From positions 1-8,070 of the forward strand of contig CAJMPZ010000071.1 in NCBI GenBank assembly GCA_905215445.1: a DNA stretch of 8,070 bases, given 5' to 3'. This DNA comes from an uncultured bacterium (GTDB lineage Bacteria; Actinomycetota; Coriobacteriia; Coriobacteriales; Coriobacteriaceae). How positions within the stretch are numbered: the stretch's first letter is position 1; each line of letters starts with the position of its first letter. A program made the position numbers and the translations under genes. Shown in pieces: positions 1-5,044 of this stretch. The notes under the pieces were generated by a model that was not told where the DNA came from, made no database searches, and saw only the letters and a program-made list of their open reading frames with translations.

Positions 1-48
1 AACCCCGCCAGCAAGCGATGCCCAAGAACCGCCAGCAACGTCACCGCA

Positions 49-179
49 GGCCGGGGCCGGGCTTGGTTTTTGAAAACACTCCGCAGACCAGAAGCGCCCC
101 CGTTCGTAGCTCCGAAGGAGCAGAACGGGGGCGCTTCATTGGTCGAGGACGTTTTCAAAAACCAAGCCCGGTCCCGGCC
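49..179. repeat. Long nested inverted repeat (131-nt hairpin)
   Basis: The outer arms 49-77 and 151-179 are 29 nt each and complementary except for one position (G55 against A173). Inside them 80-82 pairs with 147-149, and GACCA (86-90) pairs with TGGTC (140-144). A perfect 15-bp stem joins 91-105 (GAAGCGCCCCCGTTC) to 123-137, and the apex is GCTCC-GAA-GGAGC (109-121). The whole element therefore folds into one nearly continuous hairpin. It begins 16 nt past the stop codon of the minus-strand ATPase gene, so it may end that transcript or protect its 3' end. It lacks the T-run of a classical intrinsic terminator in either direction. It could also be a dispersed palindromic repeat. The structure is certain; the role is not. 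Confidence 0.85.
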
Positions 180-195
180 GGAGGGACCACAGGCG

Positions 196-2148
196 CTACA
201 GGTTCTTGACACCCATCGCGCGCATGGCGTTCAGGATAGCGATGATCGCCACGCCTACGTCGCCAAAGACGGCAAGCCACATATTGGCGATACCCAGCGC
301 TGCCAGCACAAGGATCAGCAGCTTAATGCCCAGCGCAAAGATTATGTTCTGCCAAACAATCGACATGGTCTTGCGCGCCACGCGGATCGCGCGGGAAATG
401 TTGGACGGCTTGTCGTCCATCAGCACCACGTCGGCGGCCTCGATCGCGGCGTCGGAGCCCATGGCGCCCATGGCAATGCCCACATCGGCGCGCGTAAGCA
501 CAGGCGCGTCGTTGATACCGTCGCCGACAAAGGCGAGCTTGCCCTTGCCACTTTCGGCCGCGAGTAGTGCCTCAACGCGCTCGACCTTGTCGCCCGGCAG
601 GAGCTGCGCGTGGAACTCGTCGAGACCGAGTTGCTTGGCCACAGACGCTGCAACCTCCTCGCGGTCGCCCGTGAGCATGACGGTGCGGTTGATACCGGCG
701 GCATGCAGGTCGCGAATCGTTTGCTCCGCATCGGCCTTAACGGTGTCTGCAATCACGATGTGGCCGGCGTACACGCCGTCAACGAGCACGTGGAGGATCG
801 TGCCGACAACCTCGCAGTCCGGTGCTTCAACGCCGGCCGCAGCAAGCATCTTGGCATTGCCGACGATGACGCGCTTGCCGTCGATATTCGCCGTCACGCC
901 ATGGCCCGCGTCATTGGTGGAGTCGCTTACGCGTTTGGGATCGAGCTCGCCCTGGAAGGCGGTGCGTACCGACTGCGCGATGGGGTGATCGGAAAACGAC
1001 TCGGCAAGGGCCGCGACCTCAAGCAGTGACTGCTCGGTATAGCCGGTCTCGGGGTGTACCGCCACGACCGAAAACGTGCCGTTGGTGAGCGTGCCGGTCT
1101 TGTCAAAGACGACGGTATCCACATCGGCGAGCGTCTCGAGGTAGTTGGAGCCCTTGATGAGAACTCCCAGCTTGGACGCGCCGCCGATGCCACCAAAGAA
1201 GCTGAGCGGGACGCTGATCACGAGCGCGCACGGGCAGCTGACGACCAGGAAGGTCAGGCCGCGCAGGATCCAGTCGGACCAGGCGCCGGTGACCAAGCCG
1301 CCGCCGAGCGCGAGTACCGCGGCCGCGCCGGTGACGGCGGGCGTGTAGACGCGGGCGAAGCGCGTGATGAAGTTCTCGGTACGCGCCTTCTTTTCGCTGG
1401 CGTTTTCTACGAGCTCCAGGACGCGCGCGACGGTGGACTCGCCAAATGGCTTGGTGGTGTGCACGTGGATGAGACCCGTCATGTTGATGCAGCCGCTGAT
1501 GATATCGTCTCCGGTTTTGGCCGGGCGGGGGACCGACTCGCCGGTAAGGGCGGCGGTATCGAGCTGCGTCTCGCCTTCGACGATGACGCCGTCGATGGGC
1601 ACGCGCTCGCCGGGCTTGACGACGATGACGGTGCCGACGGCGATGTCATCGGGAAAGACCTGCTCGAGTGTGCCGTCGAGTTGCTCGACGTTGGCATAAT
1701 CGGGTGCGATGTCCATCATGGCGCTGATCGACTTGCGGCTCTTGCCCACGGCGTATGCCTGGAACAGCTCGCCGACCTGGTAGAACAGCATGACAGCGGC
1801 GCCTTCGGCCATGTGCGGATCGGTATCGGGGAAGAGCACCATGGCAAACGCGCCGATGGTCGCGACGGCCATGAGGAAGCTTTCGTCGAAGGCCTTGCCG
1901 CGGCGGATGTTGTTGTATGCCTTTTGGAGCACGTCGTAGCCGGCAATTAAAAACGGCACGAGGAACAGCACGAAACTGGCGTAGACGTTGCCGGGCTCCC
2001 CAAATGCGATAGTGAGAGCTCCGAGCTCGTCGAGGGCATAAACAACGGCAAAAATGCCTAGCGCTACCAGGATACGGTTGCGCTTATGCTCAAGGGACTC
2101 TTTCTTCTTACGCTTCTTCTTTTTCTTCTTGGGATCGGCGGTTGCCAT
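196..2148 (-). CDS. P1B-2 type heavy-metal-translocating ATPase (Zn/Cd/Pb exporter, ZntA/CadA family)
   Basis: A 650-residue membrane pump expected to export Zn2+, Cd2+ or Pb2+ at the cost of ATP. Visible motifs are TGES at 202-205 (actuator domain), CPC at 305-307 in the ion-path helix, DKTGT at 349-353 with the phosphorylated D349, SDHP at 386-389 (the SEHP-type motif of P1B pumps) and GDGIND at 542-547. The last helices carry N601-x7-K609 and D630-V-G632, the N-x7-K...DxG signature of the Zn/Cd/Pb class rather than the copper class. The N-terminus has no metal-binding domain. It has a very basic stretch (residues 7-16 are nine Lys and one Arg) before the first helix. A separate HMA protein is encoded 98 bp upstream. 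The start is supported by GGGAGG 8-9 nt before the ATG, and an operator-like site lies at 2170-2192. Which metal is exported cannot be read from sequence. Confidence 0.96.
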   Translation of the reverse strand: MATADPKKKKKKRKKKESLEHKRNRILVALGIFAVVYALDELGALTIAFGEPGNVYASFVLFLVPFLIAGYDVLQKAYNNIRRGKAFDESFLMAVATIGAFAMVLFPDTDPHMAEGAAVMLFYQVGELFQAYAVGKSRKSISAMMDIAPDYANVEQLDGTLEQVFPDDIAVGTVIVVKPGERVPIDGVIVEGETQLDTAALTGESVPRPAKTGDDIISGCINMTGLIHVHTTKPFGESTVARVLELVENASEKKARTENFITRFARVYTPAVTGAAAVLALGGGLVTGAWSDWILRGLTFLVVSCPCALVISVPLSFFGGIGGASKLGVLIKGSNYLETLADVDTVVFDKTGTLTNGTFSVVAVHPETGYTEQSLLEVAALAESFSDHPIAQSVRTAFQGELDPKRVSDSTNDAGHGVTANIDGKRVIVGNAKMLAAAGVEAPDCEVVGTILHVLVDGVYAGHIVIADTVKADAEQTIRDLHAAGINRTVMLTGDREEVAASVAKQLGLDEFHAQLLPGDKVERVEALLAAESGKGKLAFVGDGINDAPVLTRADVGIAMGAMGSDAAIEAADVVLMDDKPSNISRAIRVARKTMSIVWQNIIFALGIKLLILVLAALGIANMWLAVFGDVGVAIIAILNAMRAMGVKNL

Positions 2149-2169
2149 GATTCAATCCTCCCATTTGAA

Positions 2170-2192
2170 TGTATGAACACTCGCTCATATAA
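2170..2192. promoter_or_regulatory. Third ArsR-type operator copy, before the ATPase gene
   Basis: This 23-nt site matches the two operators at the arsR promoter at 19 of 23 positions and keeps the dyad TATGA-N8...TCATA. It sits 22 nt before the ATPase start, in the same orientation and at about the same distance as the 2908-2930 operator has to the arsR start. A weak minus-strand promoter may overlap it, with a -35-like TTGCCG at 2211-2216 and a poor -10 in the AT-rich operator. This suggests the ATPase can be controlled separately from the two upstream genes. Binding is inferred from the similarity only. Confidence 0.7.
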
Positions 2193-2246
2193 TTTCGCGA
2201 GCAAAGGCCGCGGCAAGCGCGACCTTGCAGGTTGGCGTAATCTGGG

Positions 2247-2465
2247 CTAGAGAATGATCTCGCAGTCCGGCTCGGCGTCGGCGGTAAACTCCACGACGCG
2301 GTCGAGGACCTCGTCGAACTCGGCGTCATCGGCCTCGAGCGTTAACTTCTGGGTCATAAAGTTGACCGAAACGGACTTGACGCCATCGAGCTTGGCCAGC
2401 TCGTCCTGAAGCTCGCGCGCGCAGTTGGCGCAATCGATCTCGTCGAGCTTGAACTGCTTTTTCAT
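2247..2465 (-). CDS. Free-standing heavy-metal-associated (HMA) domain protein
   Basis: A 72-residue single-domain protein with the beta-alpha-beta-beta-alpha-beta pattern of HMA/ferredoxin-like metal carriers. The metal site is D11-C12-A-N-C15. The Asp before CxxC resembles the DCxxC sites in the N-terminal domains of Zn/Cd/Pb ATPases, whereas copper carriers usually have MxCxxC. The C-terminus ends in DCEIIL, giving an extra Cys between acidic residues that could be a further ligand. The start is supported by AAAGGA 7 nt before the ATG. The gene lies 63 bp after the arsR stop and 98 bp before the ATPase, which lacks this domain, so it most likely serves as a detached N-terminal domain or cytosolic metal carrier for that pump. 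That partnership is inferred from gene order. Confidence 0.92.
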   Translation of the reverse strand: MKKQFKLDEIDCANCARELQDELAKLDGVKSVSVNFMTQKLTLEADDAEFDEVLDRVVEFTADAEPDCEIIL

Positions 2466-2528
2466 GGTGGGTTCCTTTCCCTGTGTTAGCGGTCTGGGTG
2501 CCGGCCGCGCTGATACCGTGGTTGATTG

Positions 2529-2894
2529 CTATTCGCAGATATGGCTCATGCCCTGGTTAAGCATGGTGTAGACGTGATCGTCGGCGAGCGAGTAGAGAAT
2601 GTTGCGCCCGTCGCGGCGGAACTTGACCAGGTGCGACTGCTTAAGCGTGCGCAGCTGGTGCGATACTGCCGACTGCGAGGTTGCGGTCGCTTCGGCGATG
2701 TCAGCCACGCAGAGCTCGCGGCCCATGAGGGCATAGAGGATCTTGATGCGTGTGGTGTCGCTGAAGACCTTGAACAGGTCGGCCAGGTCGTACAACAGCT
2801 CCTCGTCGGGAAGGTCCTCGGGCGAGCAGGTGGTGGGGACGATCGGCTCGGTGGCCTCGATGCCAGTCTTTGTTTCATCAGCGTGGCTGCTCAT
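2529..2894 (-). CDS. ArsR/SmtB-family metal-sensing transcriptional repressor
   Basis: A 121-residue winged-helix repressor that would leave DNA when metal binds. The recognition helix region is SQSAVSHQLRTLKQSHLV (about residues 73-90), followed by the wing FRRDGRNILYSL (92-103). The C-terminal helix has D105-x-H107-x10-H118-x2-E121, exactly the spacing of the alpha5 zinc site of SmtB/CzrA-like sensors; E121 is the last residue. ELCVAD at 60-65 keeps the first Cys and the Asp of the SmtB alpha3N site but not the second Cys seen in CadC (ELCVCD). This makes a zinc-responsive sensor, perhaps also cobalt or cadmium, the best guess. The first 30 residues are acidic and carry one extra Cys (C23). 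The gene is first in the operon. GGA lies about 9 nt before the ATG, and two operators lie directly upstream. Confidence 0.95.
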   Translation of the reverse strand: MSSHADETKTGIEATEPIVPTTCSPEDLPDEELLYDLADLFKVFSDTTRIKILYALMGRELCVADIAEATATSQSAVSHQLRTLKQSHLVKFRRDGRNILYSLADDHVYTMLNQGMSHICE

Positions 2895-2907
2895 TGCAAC
2901 ATCCTTT

Positions 2908-2930
2908 CATATGAACATGCGCTCATATAA
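2908..2930. promoter_or_regulatory. ArsR-type operator O2 in the arsR leader
   Basis: A 23-nt site containing the dyad ATATGA-N8-TCATAT, the form typical of ArsR/SmtB operators. It is the exact reverse complement of the operator at 2942-2964, with 11 nt between them. It lies between the predicted transcription start (about 2935) and the arsR ribosome binding site, where a bound repressor would block the polymerase. Autoregulation by the neighbouring repressor is inferred. Confidence 0.85.
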
Positions 2931-2940
2931 CTTACTTCCG

Positions 2941-2968
2941 ATTATATGAGCGCATGTTCATATGTCAA
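2941..2968 (-). promoter_or_regulatory. Consensus sigma-70 promoter of the metal operon overlapping operator O1
   Basis: Read on the minus strand, TTGACA (2963-2968) is followed after exactly 16 bp by TATAAT (2941-2946), both perfect consensus hexamers. Operator O1 (2942-2964) fills the spacer and runs into both boxes, so a bound repressor would exclude RNA polymerase. Transcription would start near 2934-2936, about 40 nt before the arsR ATG. A promoter this strong under an operator fits tight repression with high output once metal is sensed. Confidence 0.88.
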
Positions 2969-3043
2969 TACAATTTACGTTAATTTCGATGACTGCTTGC
3001 CGCCTCTGCGATTTTCTGCGGGTTGGGAGACATCGACGCAATG

Positions 3044-3072
3044 CTCGCCAACATATTTCGAGATGTTCGGCC
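3044..3072 (-). repeat. Repeat copy A
   Basis: One of four copies of a roughly 29-bp motif, read here on the minus strand. It begins GGCCGAACATCTCGAAAT and ends GTTGGCGAG. It can fold on itself (AACAT with ATGTT, then GCC with GGC), and a near-match AGCATGC/GCAATGCT extends the stem. It pairs with copy B in inverted orientation 164 bp away. Confidence 0.75.
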
Positions 3073-3102
3073 AGCATGCTAAGAAAGCCACCTTGAGAAG
3101 CA

Positions 3103-3303
3103 TTAGAACTGTTCATATTTGTACTTTATCGTGTTGAATACCGCGAGAATCAGTTCTTCCTCTACGGGAGTTCCTGCAGAATCAGTTTTATCTAAAGTTA
3201 TATTGAGCATTGCTGCAGCCAATCTGGCACATCGGTGGCCGAATAAGTCGAAAAATGTAGGTGGACATCCGCAGAGATCGCCTTTAGAAGAGCGAATTCT
3301 CAA
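3103..3303 (-). CDS. Doubtful 66-residue reading frame after the 402-residue gene
   Basis: This frame starts at a TTG that overlaps the last 20 bases of the 402-residue gene and ends at a TAA at 3103-3105. There is no clear ribosome binding site. The stretch encoding CPPTFFDLFGH comes directly from repeat copy B, so part of the protein is a by-product of the repeat. The C-terminal half (VEEELILAVFNTIKY) looks protein-like but matches no family I know. It could be a small coupled gene, the remnant of a lost partner gene, or chance. I lean to chance or remnant. Confidence 0.15.
   Translation of the reverse strand: MRIRSSKGDLCGCPPTFFDLFGHRCARLAAAMLNITLDKTDSAGTPVEEELILAVFNTIKYKYEQF
3237..3265 (+). 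repeat. Repeat copy B
   Basis: Plus-strand copy of the 29-bp motif: it begins GGCCGAATAAGTCGAAAAAT and ends GTAGGTGGA. Its 3' end (TAGGTGG) matches copy D, whereas A and C have TTGG(T/C)GAG, so the four copies form two subtypes. It lies 18 bp past the stop of the 402-residue gene. Confidence 0.8.
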
Positions 3304-4492
3304 TTAGATCAATAATCGTGTCGTCTTCCGTGCGGTTTTCATCGATTTTTGCGAACATGTCGCATTCCCAAGGCCCATTGATTTCCTCAGCAAGGGCCCC
3401 GACGTGTTGCATGTCGTCGGGTTCTGGTACATCGTTGATGCTCGGGTCATCAGCTTGCGGATATTGGCTTGCAATTTCGCGCTTGGCGGCCTCTTCTTCT
3501 TTGAGTGTCTCCAGGACGCGGCGACCGTATTCGAAGTAGCGCCGCAAGACAAATTGACGAAGAGTTTCTTGCAGGATGGCGAAGTTATCCGGGAGTCGAC
3601 CGGGCCATATCTTCTCGCGAATGCGAATCGCTTCCATGACCCGCCTAAAAGCGGACTGCTTGAAAAACGAATGACGACTAACTGTGATAACGGCATATCC
3701 CATGTTTCGCAGCGTGTTTCGGCGTTCCTCGTCAATTGATTGCTGTTCGGGCTCGTCGTGGTAAAAGCCGTTGTATTCGATATCGGTCATCGAATTTTCG
3801 AGCAGCGCGTCGAGGTAGAAAACCGTCCGTCGCGTTAGGGCGGCGTATCTTTTGGGGACTGGGATCGGATAGTCCGTTTTGATAGCGCGTATGGCTAAGC
3901 CACCCATTGACTTGGGCATTGTCAGCATCATGACAAACGCCGTTTCGAGTGGGGAGCGACAGCCTTCGCGTACATAAGAAAGTGCCTTAAGTGCTTTATT
4001 AGATCCACGATACCCCGATGCCTCTGAAAAGAAGGCTCTGAGCTCTTCAACGCTGGTTAGGGCTGGGCGCTCGCGATATTGAGTTTCGTCGGACGTTCCA
4101 AGCGCGTAGGAGCCGCAGATTTCAAAGTAATACTCAACGAGCTCCGAAAGGTTGAGGTCGGCTGCTGCTTCTAACGCGCACAGCTTGATATCGACGATGT
4201 AGACGTTCGGCTCGAGTTCTAGGTAGCTTTCTGCATCAAACGTATAGCGCGTGCAGTGGCAGATGCAGCCCTTGCGGTGCCTTTTGGCATTATTGGAAAA
4301 CGTCAGCACATGGATGCTTTCAGAATCGACATTCTTTCTGTTGAGCCATGCTCGCGCCGCTTCCAGGTTGGACGTGGTCGGCGCAGACACCTTGATCTTT
4401 TCCATAGATATGGGATCGGTCGCGTGGCTTGCGAGCGAGTTGACTGTTTGGTATACAGCGCGTGCCGTGGTATGTGACAGAACGATTCCCAT
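3284..4492 (-). CDS. Hypothetical protein with DUF559/Vsr-like (PD-(D/E)XK) C-terminal domain
   Basis: A 402-residue protein of unproven function. From memory its plan matches a family common in Coriobacteriia: an N-terminus with LSHTTA (5-10), a middle section with NVYIVDIKLCALEAAADLNLSELVEYYFEICGSYAL (96-130) reminiscent of AbiEi-type proteins, then SPLE (180-183). Residues 225-275 resemble the DUF559/very-short-patch-repair nuclease fold: D228, D237-I-E239-Y-N-G, D254-x2-R257 and GYAVITV (265-271). E183, D228 and E239 are possible catalytic acids. The usual Lys of the motif is not obvious, so activity is open. A CxCxC cluster sits at 76-80, and the last 70 residues are very acidic. A hand-counted 60-base line here was about 53% GC, against 70% in the ATPase gene. 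The ATG lacks a clear ribosome binding site, but the LSHTTA start fits the family. The lower GC and flanking repeats suggest transferred DNA, possibly defence-related; this is inference. Confidence 0.85.
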   Translation of the reverse strand: MGIVLSHTTARAVYQTVNSLASHATDPISMEKIKVSAPTTSNLEAARAWLNRKNVDSESIHVLTFSNNAKRHRKGCICHCTRYTFDAESYLELEPNVYIVDIKLCALEAAADLNLSELVEYYFEICGSYALGTSDETQYRERPALTSVEELRAFFSEASGYRGSNKALKALSYVREGCRSPLETAFVMMLTMPKSMGGLAIRAIKTDYPIPVPKRYAALTRRTVFYLDALLENSMTDIEYNGFYHDEPEQQSIDEERRNTLRNMGYAVITVSRHSFFKQSAFRRVMEAIRIREKIWPGRLPDNFAILQETLRQFVLRRYFEYGRRVLETLKEEEAAKREIASQYPQADDPSINDVPEPDDMQHVGALAEEINGPWECDMFAKIDENRTEDDTIIDLIENSLF

Positions 4493-4602
4493 ACGCGCAT
4501 GATGGCATAGCGGACGCCATATACGCTCGAAACTTCGGGCAACGGTATTGGGGCGCGGCTTATCTTCTGCGAACGGTGGGTTTTTGAGCTGTCGTATTGA
4601 GG

Positions 4603-4641
4603 GGGGCAGCTTCGGCTGGGGAGGTTTCTGTCGGCTGCCCC
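4603..4641. repeat. GC-rich inverted repeat with a competing UUCG tetraloop hairpin
   Basis: GGGGCAGC (4603-4610) pairs perfectly with GCTGCCCC (4634-4641). The left arm can instead form CAGC-TTCG-GCTG (4607-4618), a short hairpin with the very stable UUCG loop. The two folds exclude each other. On the plus strand the right arm is followed by ATTTTGG, only a weak T-run. It may be a terminator relic or a leader element. Confidence 0.5.
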
Positions 4642-4704
4642 ATTTTGGTGAACTTTAGTTGCGGATTCGTAGCTTCTAAGCGTTTTTGCCGACCGCTCAG
4701 ATGC

Positions 4705-4733
4705 CTCACCAACATAATTTGAGTTATTCGGCC
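4705..4733 (-). repeat. Repeat copy C
   Basis: Minus-strand copy of the 29-bp motif: it begins GGCCGAATAACTCAAATT and ends GTTGGTGAG. It is the same subtype as copy A. It pairs with copy D in inverted orientation, 134 bp between them, and mirrors copy B across the 402-residue gene. Confidence 0.75.
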
Positions 4734-4867
4734 TTATCCTATACGAATGGTGCGATCGCAACGTCCTATTCGAATTGATTCAGATAGATTTATAGGGCTT
4801 GGTTGCGAAATTGGGGCGACTATAGCGCTCGATTGCGGTTCAAGGGGCCTTGACTAGTGGTTCAGCT

Positions 4868-4896
4868 GGCCGAACAACTCGAAAAATGTAGGTGGG
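4868..4896 (+). repeat. Repeat copy D
   Basis: Plus-strand copy of the 29-bp motif: it begins GGCCGAACAACTCGAAAAAT and ends GTAGGTGGG, nearly the family consensus. It is bracketed by TGGCC and GGCCA, so its ends are complementary. It is the last copy before composition returns to the level of the rest of the window. Confidence 0.8.
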
Positions 4897-4942
4897 CCAA
4901 CCTGCCGACTATGTGAAGCACGCGTATTTGCTCGTTTTGATG

Positions 4943-4980
4943 AAAACTAGGGTGCAGCCATAAGGCTGCGCCCTAGTTTA
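4943..4980 (-). terminator. Intrinsic terminator after the exonuclease gene
   Basis: AAACTAGGG (4944-4952) pairs with CCCTAGTTT (4971-4979), and GCAGCC (4954-4959) with GGCTGC (4964-4969), around the loop ATAA. One non-Watson-Crick pair (T4953/G4970) interrupts the stem. Read on the minus strand, the hairpin is followed by TTTTCATC. It lies 65 bp past the exonuclease stop and marks the right edge of the lower-GC stretch. Confidence 0.85.
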
Positions 4981-5044
4981 CTGCGTGCCGGTGTGCCCAG
5001 ACGGATTGCGCTGTGCCTGGCAGGCGCTCCCGCAGATGGATCGG

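Larger units (their letters stand above)
2969..3283. other. Intergenic stretch, lower GC, with a repeat pair
   Basis: Between the metal-operon promoter and the end of the 402-residue gene I see no convincing gene. The stretch holds repeat copies A (3044-3072, inverted) and B (3237-3265, direct). The open frames here are short. One on the plus strand starts inside the operator, one on the minus strand starts at a TTG, and both owe part of their sequence to the repeats. No clear T-run terminator for the 402-residue gene was found. Confidence 0.6.
4493..4942. other. Intergenic stretch with repeats C and D and small dyads
   Basis: No gene is supported here. The frame that runs furthest into it only extends the antisense shadow of the 402-residue gene. 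The stretch holds a GC-rich hairpin at 4603-4641 and repeat copies C (4705-4733) and D (4868-4896). Between the repeats are several small dyads: TGCGATCGCA at 4751-4760, TCGCAAC/GTTGCGA at 4756-4762 and 4802-4808, and TCAAGG-GG-CCTTGA at 4840-4853. The promoter of the 402-residue gene should lie in 4493-4600 on the minus strand, but I found no convincing pair of boxes. Confidence 0.6.

Noticed and set aside
1..73. Possible end of a plus-strand gene (Pro/Ala-rich frame to TGA at 71-73), or the beginning of a minus-strand gene with a GTG at 42-44
   Set aside because: Both rest on fewer than 25 codons at the window edge, neither has a ribosome binding site or recognisable sequence, and the plus-strand frame runs into the hairpin arm.
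18..567. Plus-strand open frames across the 49-179 hairpin and the 3' part of the ATPase gene
   Set aside because: They are antisense to a clear P-type ATPase and include the palindrome; the composition is that of high-GC shadow frames.
2946..3137. 63-residue plus-strand frame starting at the operator
   Set aside because: Its ATG lies inside operator O1, there is no ribosome binding site, and its middle is repeat copy A.
3044..3265. A-B and C-D pairs as ends of the same miniature transposon
   Set aside because: The interiors (164 bp and 134 bp) show no similarity and no target-site duplication was seen, so a single element copied twice is not supported.
4303..4761. 152-residue minus-strand frame upstream of the 402-residue gene
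   Set aside because: Its 3' half overlaps that gene in another frame, it is rich in Arg/Ser as shadow frames are, and it runs through repeat C.
3044..4896. CRISPR array
   Set aside because: There are only four copies in alternating orientation with unequal, long gaps, and no cas gene is present.
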